Assembly (NCBI GenBank): GCA_023393115.1
Contig: JAEWMS010000060.1
Coordinates: forward strand, 1-27,119
Reading direction: 5' to 3'
Source of the DNA: Bacillota bacterium
Lineage (GTDB): Bacteria; Bacillota; Clostridia; Acetivibrionales; DSM-1351
DNA: 27,119 bases
Program-made: the position numbers and the translations under genes
In this document: positions 17,392 to 24,369 of the stretch, piece after piece
Numbering within the stretch: position 1 is the first letter of the stretch
Layout: every line of letters starts with the position of its first letter
The notes under the pieces: generated by a model
The model's input: only the letters and a program-made list of their open reading frames with translations
Database searches by the model: none
What the model was told of the DNA's origin: nothing

Positions 17392-17866
17392 TACGGCATA
17401 TCCTGAAGAAAAAATCAAAGTCTATCAGCTTTTATTATCTCAAATGAGATCGTTGCTGGAAGGTGAACAGGATGTAACTGCAAACCTGGCAAACGCATCT
17501 GCTTTATTAAATGAGGCTTTGAAGAACATTAACTGGGTTGGCTTTTATCTTTTAAAAAATAACGAATTGATTTTAGGACCTTTTCAGGGAAAGGTAGCCT
17601 GTGTCCATATTCCCATTGGGGAAGGTGTATGCGGTACAGCAGTCAGTGAGAACAGAACTCAGCTTGTGAAGAATGTTCATGAATTTCCGGGGCATATAGC
17701 CTGTGACAGTGCTTCGAATTCTGAAATAGTAATACCATTAAGAAATAATGGGAAGGTTGTAGGTGTTTTGGATATAGACAGCCCCTTAATAGGAAGATTT
17801 GATGATACCGATGCTTCCGAACTGGAAAAGGTGGCTATGGTGCTAGAAGAGGCATGTTGCTGGTAA
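17378..17866 (+). CDS. msrC: Free methionine-(R)-sulfoxide reductase (GAF domain)
   Basis: 162 residues from ATG 17378, served by AAGGAA (17364-17369) inside the preceding gene; the open frame upstream lacks a site. The whole protein is one GAF domain with the fRMsr signature: INWVGFYLL, LGPFQGKVAC75, GEGVC85G, FPGHIAC109DSASNSEIVIP. The three cysteines are spaced 10 and 24 residues apart, exactly as the catalytic and resolving Cys 84, 94 and 118 of the Escherichia coli enzyme. It reduces free methionine-R-sulfoxide to methionine in the cytosol with thioredoxin-type recycling, an oxidative damage repair step. The last residues carry an extra Cys pair (EEACCW) whose role is unclear. Confidence 0.92.
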   Translation: MKDISTAYPEEKIKVYQLLLSQMRSLLEGEQDVTANLANASALLNEALKNINWVGFYLLKNNELILGPFQGKVACVHIPIGEGVCGTAVSENRTQLVKNVHEFPGHIACDSASNSEIVIPLRNNGKVVGVLDIDSPLIGRFDDTDASELEKVAMVLEEACCW

Positions 17867-17926
17867 AGTAAAGAAACAAAATTCGTAACTATTAATAATT
17901 TCATAATTATTTTCATAATTATTAAG

Positions 17927-17978
17927 AAGAGCTGAGAATCCATTAATGAGAATTTGTTAACAGATTTTCAGCTCTTTT
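17927..17978. terminator. Terminator shared by convergent genes
   Basis: A 14-base stem (17927-17940 with 17963-17976, core AAGAGCTGA/TCAGCTCTT, one G-T wobble) is followed by TTTT; read from the other strand it is followed by a T-containing run. It stands between the msrC and small minus-strand genes. Confidence 0.7.
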
Positions 17979-17988
17979 ACTAGTCAGG

Positions 17989-18201
17989 CTACTTGATTCT
18001 CCAGGAACCGTCCTCACAGCAAACTGATTGAGAACCATCTTCGTTTACTATTATAGAACCTACAGCATGCCTTTTGTGGTCATATACACAAAACGGATCC
18101 TTTCCTGCATTACCGACAGGCTTTTGAGATATGGGTTTTACTTCATTTTGCTCACTGATTATATCTACTGAAATGCTATCCTGCTTTTTATGATTTTGCA
18201 T
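17989..18201 (-). CDS. Small DUF1496-like cysteine-containing protein
   Basis: 70 residues; on the minus strand AAAGGA lies about 10 bases before the ATG. After a polar, lysine-rich head, residues ~33-70 read FCVYDHKRHAVGSIIVNEDG and then VCCEDGSWRIK. This Cys-Tyr, GS(V/I)I, Cys, Trp pattern is that of the DUF1496 family, small proteins of unknown function in which the cysteines may form a disulfide or bind metal. There is no signal peptide or membrane helix, so a cytosolic place is likely. The good ribosome site, complete domain and shared terminator support a real gene. Confidence 0.65.
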   Translation of the reverse strand: MQNHKKQDSISVDIISEQNEVKPISQKPVGNAGKDPFCVYDHKRHAVGSIIVNEDGSQSVCCEDGSWRIK

Positions 18202-18515
18202 TATACCAATCCTTTCAATAATTTTCTTTTGTTATCTTAAAAACATTAATAAATATATGTAGATTTCACTAAAAACATTCAAAGCAAAATGTAATTTAAC
18301 CTTCAAATAATCAGACTTATTAACAAAATATATGGTATAATTAATATATCGATTAAAAGAGTCCCGTGTGTCTATAGGCAAGGGTCTTGCTTCGAATTTC
18401 AGACGGATATATATCTCCTGCCCAGTTAAATCGTTTAAAGACAAATAAGTTTTTCTGTAGTCAAAAAGTTTTCAGTTTAGCCTTTGAGTAATAAATAATG
18501 TTCAGGGGGGGTCTA
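18202..18515 (+). promoter_or_regulatory. Promoter and structured leader of the GH3 gene
   Basis: An extended -10 (TGGTATAAT, 18333-18341) lacks a good -35 and would give a leader of about 170 bases. The leader has GC-richer, hairpin-forming sequence: GCAAG/CTTGC around a 3-base loop (18379-18391) within a larger GGCAAGGG/CTCCTGCC pairing, and a short palindrome TTAAATCGTTTAA (18426-18438) resembling a LacI-type half-site pair. I do not recognise a known riboswitch class. The left part (18202-18330) is AT-rich spacer for the divergent small gene. Confidence 0.45.
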
Positions 18516-20927
18516 ATGAAAATTCAGGAAATTATAGACAAAATGGCACTTGAAGAAAAAATTAAACTGTGTTCAGGTGCCGACTACTGGAATACCGAAG
18601 CCTTTCCTGAGTATGGAATTCCTTCCATAAGAGTTAATGATGGACCTCATGGCTTAAGAATACAGAAAAATAAGAAGGACAATCTTGGAATTAATGAAAG
18701 TATAAATTCCACATGTTTTCCCACAGCGTGTATGACAGGCTCCTCTTGGGATCGCGAACTTATAAGGGAAATGGGTGAGGCTTTGGCTGAAGAAGCTATT
18801 CAGGAAGGTACTGCAGTACTACTTGGGCCGGGAATTAACATAAAACGAAATCCTCTTTGTGGAAGAAACTTTGAGTATTTCAGTGAAGACCCGTTTCTTT
18901 CAGGTGAACTGGGAGCAGCCTGGATAAATGGAATACAGGGCAGAGGTGTCGGTGCGTCTTTAAAACACTTTGCAGCTAACAGTCAGGAGAACCATAGACT
19001 CTGTTCTGACAGTATTATTGATGAAAGAGCACTAAGGGAAATATATCTGGCTGCTTTCGAGAATGCTGTTAAAACTGCCGGGCCAGCCACTGTTATGTGT
19101 GCCTACAATCTTGTTAACGGTACCTACTGTAGTGACAATAAATATCTTTTGACCGATATTCTTCGAGGGGAATGGGGCTTCCAGGGCGTTTTCATTTCTG
19201 ACTGGGGCGCTACAAATGACCGGATAGCCGGATTTAAGGCAGGTATGGATCTGGAGATGCCCGGCAGCAAAGGGTATTTTGATAAAGCGGTTGCTGAGGC
19301 TGTTAAAGCAGGTGACCTTCCGGAGCAATACATTGATCAATGCATTGATAGGTTACTATCTCTTATCTTTACATGTAATGAAAATCTTAAAATAAAATCA
19401 AATAATAAATATGATGTTGAGAAACATCATCAGCTTGCCAGAAAAATAGCAGGCGAATCTGCAGTACTTTTGAAAAATGATAATGGTATTCTGCCTCTCG
19501 ATATATCCAAAAAAATAGTAATAATTGGTGAGTTGGCGCAGAAATTAAGATACCAGGGTACAGGCAGTTCAAGAATAACTCCTTATAAAATATCAAACGT
19601 ACTGGATGGGTTTGACGAACACAATATTTCTTACAAATACTATAAAGACTATTACTATAAAGACTATTACTATAAAGACTATGATGAAAGCGTAAAAACC
19701 GCAGATTACGTAATAATTGCCATCGGTTTAACTGAGGACTTTGAAAGTGAAGGCTTCGATCGCAATAATATGGATCTCCCCGAGAGCCATGTTAAGCTTA
19801 TTGATGCTGTGGCAGAAGTAAATCAAAACATTATAGTTCTTCTATTTGGGGGCTCACCAGTAACCATGCCATGGATAGAAAAAGCCAAGGCGGTTCTGAA
19901 TATGTATCTTCCCGGTCAGGCAGGGGGGCTGGCAGTAGCAGATATCTTGACCGGAAAAGTGAATCCAAGCGGTAAACTGGCTGAGACCTATCCCATAAGA
20001 TATGAAGATGTGATAAGCTCAGATACTTATGGAATCAACCCGAAGCAGGTACTATACAAGGAGAGTATTTATGTTGGCTACAGGTATTATGAGAAGGCCG
20101 GAAAGGATGTGCTTTTTCCTTTTGGATTTGGATTAAGCTATACCGAGTTCACTTATTCCGATATGTTAGTAACCGGCGAAGCACCCGATTTTACTGTAAC
20201 CTTAAAAATAAAGAACACCGGTAAGTTACCCGGAGCAGAAATAGTCCAACTCTATGTAGGAAAGCCTCAGACAGGTGTTTTTGCTCCCGAAAAGGAACTC
20301 ATGGGTTTTGAAAAAGTGTATTTACAACCTGGAGAGGATAAACAAATTAAATTTGAATTAAATAGTAGATCTTTTTCATATTATGACATTGATAAAAAGA
20401 CTTGGATTGTTCAAAATGGTCAACATCCAATTAAAATCGGAGCCTCCAGTAAAGATATAAAGCTTGAAGATACTGTTGAATTCAAAGATACCGACCGGGT
20501 AAATTACATACCCGGGGATGCAGAACAAAAGCAGCTGCTGCAATGGTATTACAAGCCTGAGGGAATACCCTCAAAGGAAGCGTTTGAAGTATTATCAGGC
20601 TATCGTATACAACCTGTCACCAATAAAAAAATCGGAGATTTCGATTTAACCTGCACAATATCTGAAATGATGGAAAGCCGTTTTATACGGATGATATATA
20701 AAGTAATTGAATTTATAATGGGCTGGAAGAATGGAGGGATTAATTATTCAAATCCATACTTTAAAATGATGATGGAATCAGCTGTTAGCACACCTTTAAA
20801 GAATTTGATTTTAATGGGTGATGGTCTTTTAACACCGGGACTGGCAAAATTTTTAGTACGTACTGCCAATGGCCACTTTGTTCGTAGAATACTGACAATT
20901 TTGAAAAATGAAGCAAAAACACGATAA
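18516..20927 (+). CDS. Glycoside hydrolase family 3 beta-glucosidase-type enzyme
   Basis: 803 residues; start at ATG 18516 because GGGGGGG (18505-18511) is 4 bases upstream, while ATG 18498 precedes that run. GH3 N-terminal barrel (~1-290) with RVNDGPHGLR, GPGINIKRNPLCGRNFEYFSE, KHFAANSQE, and nucleophile D229 in FISDWGAT. The second (alpha/beta) domain carries the likely acid/base E412 in ESEGFDR, and LPGQAGG and SGKLAETYP motifs. An Fn3-like domain follows (KNTGKLPGAEIVQLYVGKP), then a ~140-residue C-terminal extension, seen in several clostridial enzymes. No signal peptide, so it should hydrolyse imported oligosaccharides in the cytosol. The loop near residue 375 is enlarged by three copies of YYKDY. 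Exact sugar specificity cannot be told. Confidence 0.92.
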   Translation: MKIQEIIDKMALEEKIKLCSGADYWNTEAFPEYGIPSIRVNDGPHGLRIQKNKKDNLGINESINSTCFPTACMTGSSWDRELIREMGEALAEEAIQEGTAVLLGPGINIKRNPLCGRNFEYFSEDPFLSGELGAAWINGIQGRGVGASLKHFAANSQENHRLCSDSIIDERALREIYLAAFENAVKTAGPATVMCAYNLVNGTYCSDNKYLLTDILRGEWGFQGVFISDWGATNDRIAGFKAGMDLEMPGSKGYFDKAVAEAVKAGDLPEQYIDQCIDRLLSLIFTCNENLKIKSNNKYDVEKHHQLARKIAGESAVLLKNDNGILPLDISKKIVIIGELAQKLRYQGTGSSRITPYKISNVLDGFDEHNISYKYYKDYYYKDYYYKDYDESVKTADYVIIAIGLTEDFESEGFDRNNMDLPESHVKLIDAVAEVNQNIIVLLFGGSPVTMPWIEKAKAVLNMYLPGQAGGLAVADILTGKVNPSGKLAETYPIRYEDVISSDTYGINPKQVLYKESIYVGYRYYEKAGKDVLFPFGFGLSYTEFTYSDMLVTGEAPDFTVTLKIKNTGKLPGAEIVQLYVGKPQTGVFAPEKELMGFEKVYLQPGEDKQIKFELNSRSFSYYDIDKKTWIVQNGQHPIKIGASSKDIKLEDTVEFKDTDRVNYIPGDAEQKQLLQWYYKPEGIPSKEAFEVLSGYRIQPVTNKKIGDFDLTCTISEMMESRFIRMIYKVIEFIMGWKNGGINYSNPYFKMMMESAVSTPLKNLILMGDGLLTPGLAKFLVRTANGHFVRRILTILKNEAKTR
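19638..19682 (+). repeat. In-frame 15-bp tandem triplication inside the GH3 gene
   Basis: Three identical copies of TACTATAAAGACTAT follow directly on each other and encode YYKDY three times. Because the unit is a multiple of three, copy-number change keeps the frame. Confidence 0.97.
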
Positions 20928-20996
20928 TAAGACATTGAAGTAGCTTGGAGATTACACCTGATAACAGAATATTACAGCAACTTAAATACATCTGTT

Positions 20997-21031
20997 TTAA
21001 TCAAATTAAAGGGTGAAGTGTATTTGATTAA
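20997..21031. promoter_or_regulatory. Inverted repeat overlapping the nfeD-floT promoter
   Basis: TTAATCAAAT (20997-21006) and ATTTGATTAA (21022-21031) are perfect 10-base arms 15 bases apart. The right arm contains the -35 hexamer, as expected of a repressor or activator site. Confidence 0.5.
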
Positions 21032-21052
21032 TAACTACTTACTGGCTATAAT
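21024..21052 (+). promoter_or_regulatory. Promoter of the nfeD-like/floT pair
   Basis: TTGATT (21024-21029), a 17-base spacer and TATAAT (21047-21052), about 60 bases before the start codon. Confidence 0.65.
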
Positions 21053-21113
21053 GTATCTATGTTCTTCGAAGGAAAATATTGCAAGTATTTGCAAATAGTT
21101 GTGAGGTGATTTT

Positions 21114-21821
21114 ATGTATTATTTTTATTTAGTTATATTTTCAGTGGGTGTCCTTTATACCTTTGTATCGCTGATAATCAGCGGTATATCAGGTGCTTCC
21201 CATGGAGGAGGTGATGTAGGTTCGGGTGTCGATGGACATTTTGGACATGATGGACACGTTGATTTAGGAAGTATTCACGGCGATGCCGGCCATATAGGCC
21301 ATATTCATCAAGGTGGCCATGGCGATATTGGTAATCACGGAAGTGATATACATGGTGAACATGCTCATGGAGATGCAAGCGGTGGGAATAGTATTCTTTC
21401 AAAGTTTACTGTTTTGTTAAACCCGTTAGTGGCAGTATCATTTCTGACTGTCTTCGGTGGACTAGGTATTATGGGAGTGAAAATTACAGAATGGGATTCA
21501 GTTATAGTATTTGCCGGCTCTTTGGCAGCAGGTATTGCAGTATCAGTTATATTGTATAATTTTGTGGCAAAGCCCATTTACAGAAGTGAGAATTCCTCCG
21601 ATGTTTCGAGAGAAAGTTTGATCGGAATACCTGCTGAAGTGACAACTGATATTCTCGAAAATGGCTTTGGAACAATAAAGTATACCGTTAACTCAATCAA
21701 ATACACCGGGCCAGCCAAGCACATTGAAGATAAGCTGGTGAAACAGGGACAGAGAGTTGTAATTTGTAAGATTGAAAACAATACATTTTACGTAAGTGAG
21801 TTATCTGAAATACTAAACTAG
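21114..21821 (+). CDS. NfeD/YuaF-like membrane protein with His/Gly-rich loop
   Basis: 235 residues; GAGGTGAT is about 4 bases before the ATG. Membrane helix 1 (~3-24) leads to an unusual loop (~27-92) of repeated Gly-His-Asp units with 13 histidines (GHFGHDGH, AGHIGHIHQGGHG, GEHAHGD). Two further helices follow (LLNPLVAVSFLTVFGGLGIMG and SVIVFAGSLAAGIAVSVILY), then a ~70-residue OB-fold-like NfeD C-terminal domain (SLIGIPAEVTTDI, GFGTIKYTV, GQRVVICKI). In Bacillus subtilis YuaF is the membrane partner encoded before flotillin FloT, and the same order is seen here. The histidine loop is not a regular part of NfeD proteins and suggests metal binding on the extracytoplasmic side; that is inference. 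Confidence 0.8.
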   Translation: MYYFYLVIFSVGVLYTFVSLIISGISGASHGGGDVGSGVDGHFGHDGHVDLGSIHGDAGHIGHIHQGGHGDIGNHGSDIHGEHAHGDASGGNSILSKFTVLLNPLVAVSFLTVFGGLGIMGVKITEWDSVIVFAGSLAAGIAVSVILYNFVAKPIYRSENSSDVSRESLIGIPAEVTTDILENGFGTIKYTVNSIKYTGPAKHIEDKLVKQGQRVVICKIENNTFYVSELSEILN

Positions 21822-21925
21822 TTAACAGCTTTTACATTTCTGCATTCATCCATACCGGTATTTATATGTACAGGGTGATTCAATTAAGTGTAAGAGTTGA
21901 AAATAAAAAATAAAGGAGAGTTGAA

Positions 21926-23365
21926 ATGGATTTTTCAGTGTTTTTAGTACCCGTATTAATAGTTGCGGTAATAATCATTTTACTATTGATGTTTATATCT
22001 ATGTACAAAAAGGTTCCTCAGGATAAAGCCTTGGTAGTAACAGGCTTCAGAGGAAGAAGAGTTATAACCGGCGGTGGTGGAATTGTTGTTCCGATGCTGG
22101 AAAGAACAGATAATATTTCTCTTGAAAACATGCAAATCGACATAAGAATTGATGGAGCATTAACCTCTCAGGGTGTTGGGATAGTTGCAGATGGTGTGGC
22201 TGTTGTTAAGGTTAAATCAGATAGGGACTCAATCCTGTCAGCGGCTGAACAGTTCAATACCTCAAAGGGGCTGGACTATATGCTTGGTGTTATAGCCAAA
22301 ACAACACAACAGGTCCTTGAAGGTAAACTACGTGAGATAGTATCAAGAATGACTGTTGAAGAAATATATAAGGACAGGGAGACTTTTGCATCACATGTTC
22401 AGGGCGTTGCAGCAACTGAGCTACAGAACATGGGGCTCGAGTTGAAAGTGTTAACCATTAAGGATATCTCTGACAAGAATGGATACCTGGAAGCACTTGG
22501 TAAGCCAAGAATTGCTGAAGTTAAGAGAGATGCTCAGATTGCAGAAGCAAATGCAACAAAAGAAACCAAGATTAAGACAGCTGAGGCCAACAGAGAAGGT
22601 GAAGCTGCAAGAATCCAGGCTGAAACACAAATAGCTGAAGCAATTAAGGAAAAGGAGCTGAAAGTTCAATCCTACAATAAGGATCAGCAGACTGCTAAGG
22701 CTGATGCAGATTTGGCATATGATATTAAGTCCAACATAGTTAAGAAGGAAGTTGCTGAGACTGCAATGCAGGTTGAAATAGTCAAAAAACAAAAGGAAAT
22801 AGAACTTGCCGAGCAGGAAGCATTAAGAAAAGAAAAAGAACTTGAAGCTACAGTAAAAAAGCAGGCTGACGCAGAAAACTATCAAGCAGCTAAGGTGGCT
22901 GACGCAAGCAAGTACAGAGAAGTAACTGCGGCCGAAGCAAGAGCCAGAGCAATAGAAATGGAAGGTGAAGCGAAAGCTAAAGCAAAGAGAGCTGAAGGTA
23001 TGGCAGAAGTAGAAATCATCAAAGCAAAAGGTGAAGCTGAAGCGGCTGCAATGGCTAAAAAAGCTGAAGCCTTTAAGATGTACAACGATGCAGCTGTAAC
23101 TCAGATGATTATCGAAAAATTACCTGATATAGCACAGGCTATAGCAAGTCCTCTTGCTAAAACCGAGAAGATCGTCATCGTTGATAATGGAAACGGTGGA
23201 GAGGCTAAGGGCGCAGCAAAGGTTACAGGTTATGTGACAGACATAATTTCACAGCTCCCTGAAACAGTTGAAGCCTTGACAGGAATGAATGTTTTGGATC
23301 TTTTGAAAAAGAATCCCGCAATAGTTCAGGAAGTTGTCAATCCCACCGATAAGGACAATCAATAA
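21926..23365 (+). CDS. floT: Flotillin FloT, SPFH-domain membrane scaffold
   Basis: 479 residues; AAAGGAGA is 6-7 bases before the ATG. An N-terminal membrane segment (~5-27) is followed by the SPFH/band-7 domain (VPQDKALVVTGFRGRRV, ISLENMQIDIRIDG, TSQGVGIVADGVAVVKV, LEGKLREIVSRMTVEEIY) to about residue 200. A long Ala/Glu/Lys coiled coil with EA repeats (RDAQIAEANATKETK, EGEAKAKAKRAEG) reaches ~390, and the C-terminal tail (PETVEALTGMNVLDLLKK) is the oligomerisation end typical of FloT. Flotillins organise membrane microdomains and membrane fluidity together with the NfeD-type partner made from the gene 104 bases upstream. All family parts are present and of usual length. Confidence 0.93.
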   Translation: MDFSVFLVPVLIVAVIIILLLMFISMYKKVPQDKALVVTGFRGRRVITGGGGIVVPMLERTDNISLENMQIDIRIDGALTSQGVGIVADGVAVVKVKSDRDSILSAAEQFNTSKGLDYMLGVIAKTTQQVLEGKLREIVSRMTVEEIYKDRETFASHVQGVAATELQNMGLELKVLTIKDISDKNGYLEALGKPRIAEVKRDAQIAEANATKETKIKTAEANREGEAARIQAETQIAEAIKEKELKVQSYNKDQQTAKADADLAYDIKSNIVKKEVAETAMQVEIVKKQKEIELAEQEALRKEKELEATVKKQADAENYQAAKVADASKYREVTAAEARARAIEMEGEAKAKAKRAEGMAEVEIIKAKGEAEAAAMAKKAEAFKMYNDAAVTQMIIEKLPDIAQAIASPLAKTEKIVIVDNGNGGEAKGAAKVTGYVTDIISQLPETVEALTGMNVLDLLKKNPAIVQEVVNPTDKDNQ

Positions 23366-23437
23366 GCTATTTAAGCCGATTGAACAATTAAATCGATTTA
23401 AAAGATAAAAGTTATTAATCCAAAAACATTTAAATAA

Positions 23438-23484
23438 AGAAGAAGTCAACTGATTCAGTCAGAATTAGCTGGCTTCTTCTATTT
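23438..23484. terminator. Hairpin between convergent floT and arsR genes
   Basis: AGAAGAAGTCA (23438-23448) pairs with TGGCTTCTTCT (23470-23480) through 11 bases with one wobble. The plus strand then has only ATTTTG; the minus strand runs into TTTATTT. A modest bidirectional terminator. Confidence 0.55.
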
Positions 23485-23504
23485 TGAGTATTTTATGTAT
23501 TTGG

Positions 23505-23852
23505 TTAAGCTTCACTGTTTTTTATTGTGACACTTTTGGAGAGTTCAGATAGCATATCTGGATTAATATTTATATCAAAATTCTGTATTTCGTAATATTT
23601 CATTGCTTTACCATCAACAGATATTTCGTGATTTCCTTTTATTAATTTTGCCTGTTCCAACTTTCTTAAGTGCAGATAAAGAAGCGGCCTGCTGATATTG
23701 ACCATTCTTGCAAGCTCGCTGACATACTGTCTGTTCTGGTGTAATATACCTAAAATTTTAATTCGTAAAGGATGAGATAGTGAATCACAAAGCGTAATAA
23801 GTTCATCACCTGAACTACAAAACTCATCAAAGGGTTCTTTAACTTGTGACAT
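23505..23852 (-). CDS. ArsR-type winged-helix regulator
   Basis: 115 residues; AAGGAAG precedes the ATG inside the end of the upstream gene. The core is LSHPLRIKILGILHQNRQYVSELARMVNISRPLLYLHLRKLEQAKLIKG, a complete ArsR helix-turn-helix, then a beta wing (EISVDGKAMKYYEI). There is no CxC metal motif of the ArsR/SmtB metal sensors in helix 3; only one Cys pair-free stretch (FCSSGDELITLC) occurs near the N-terminus, with Cys separated by nine residues. The ligand is therefore not clear. It starts 2 bases after the small membrane protein gene and is translated with it. The paired palindromes over the operon promoter are its likely own operators. Confidence 0.87.
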   Translation of the reverse strand: MSQVKEPFDEFCSSGDELITLCDSLSHPLRIKILGILHQNRQYVSELARMVNISRPLLYLHLRKLEQAKLIKGNHEISVDGKAMKYYEIQNFDININPDMLSELSKSVTIKNSEA

Positions 23853-23854
23853 TC

Positions 23855-24097
23855 TTATTCAACTTCCTTAAGCAACTTTTCAATAGAGTTGACTTTATCT
23901 TTTAGTTCTGATAATTCCTCTCTAATTTCATGATTTGATATTGTCAAATTGTTTGCCATAGCTTTATAGGTGTTGAAATCATAGGACTGATCTTTATTTT
24001 TTGATCTTGTGACTGATACAACAATAACTACTACTGCGGCTATTACTGCTAGGAAAACAATAGCAGCAATGATAATCGGAATTAATGAAAACACCAT
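23855..24097 (-). CDS. Small membrane protein with C-terminal coiled coil
   Basis: 80 residues; GGAGG is 7 bases before the ATG on the minus strand. One long hydrophobic helix (~3-30, IPIIIAAIVFLAVIAAVVVIVVSVT) is followed by a basic stop (RSKNKDQ) and a heptad-like cytoplasmic segment ending EELSELKDKVNSIEKLLKEVE. No family is recognised. It is the first gene of a two-gene operon with the ArsR-type regulator (2-base gap). The coiled coil and the coupling suggest that it might hold or modulate the regulator at the membrane, which is inference only. Confidence 0.75.
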   Translation of the reverse strand: MVFSLIPIIIAAIVFLAVIAAVVVIVVSVTRSKNKDQSYDFNTYKAMANNLTISNHEIREELSELKDKVNSIEKLLKEVE

Positions 24098-24146
24098 TAA
24101 GATACCTCCAAATAAAATTCTAATAAAAAATTAATTATTAATATAC

Positions 24147-24188
24147 ATATATTTCATATGTAAGTATTTTATTACATATGAAATATAT
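24147..24188. promoter_or_regulatory. Two palindromic operators, 17-8-17 inverted repeat
   Basis: The arms 24147-24163 and 24172-24188 are perfectly complementary. Each arm contains its own palindromic core, TTTCATATGTAA (24152-24163) and TTACATATGAAA (24172-24183), with centres exactly 20 bases apart. Dimers would bind the same helix face. The right arm fills the promoter spacer, fitting repression by the ArsR-type product. Confidence 0.75.
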
Positions 24189-24194
24189 TGTCAA
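24166..24194 (-). promoter_or_regulatory. Promoter of the membrane protein-arsR operon
   Basis: On the minus strand TTGACA (24194-24189), a 17-base spacer and TAAAAT (24171-24166). The spacer is precisely the right operator arm. Confidence 0.75.
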
Positions 24195-24228
24195 TATTAT
24201 AAGAGTGAAATTACACCACACTTTTCTT

Positions 24229-24258
24229 TTGACTTAATCACAACCTATAAGTTATACT
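24229..24258 (+). promoter_or_regulatory. Candidate promoter of the ABC-F gene
   Basis: TTGACT (24229-24234), 18 bases, TATACT (24253-24258). The predicted transcript start, ~24265, lies at the base of the hairpin that follows. Confidence 0.6.
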
Positions 24259-24261
24259 ATT

Positions 24262-24305
24262 GGATGGTTAAATAAAGAATTTTTCTATTTAATTGTCCAT
24301 TTTTT
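24262..24305 (+). terminator. Terminator-like hairpin in the ABC-F leader (possible attenuator)
   Basis: GGATGGTTAAATA (24262-24274) pairs with TATTTAATTGTCC (24286-24298) over 13 positions, three of them G-T, and six T follow at 24300-24305. No plus-strand gene ends here, so it is not an ordinary gene terminator. Confidence 0.5.
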
Positions 24306-24369
24306 ATTTCAAAAGAAAATTATTTTGTAAAAATGTTTTTGGTCATATAGAGATTTTGGAGGCAAATTA

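Noticed and set aside
17881..17922. Repeated AATAATTTCATAATTATTTTCATAATT-like tract
   Set aside because: Simple A/T-rich repetition next to the terminator with no further structure.
21178..21402. His-rich frame on the minus strand opposite the NfeD loop
   Set aside because: It is the antisense image of the repetitive Gly-His codons; no ribosome site and the plus frame is a complete family member.
24333..24350. Five-residue upstream frame (MFLVI) before the ABC-F gene
   Set aside because: It has no ribosome site and such short frames arise by chance in AT-rich DNA.
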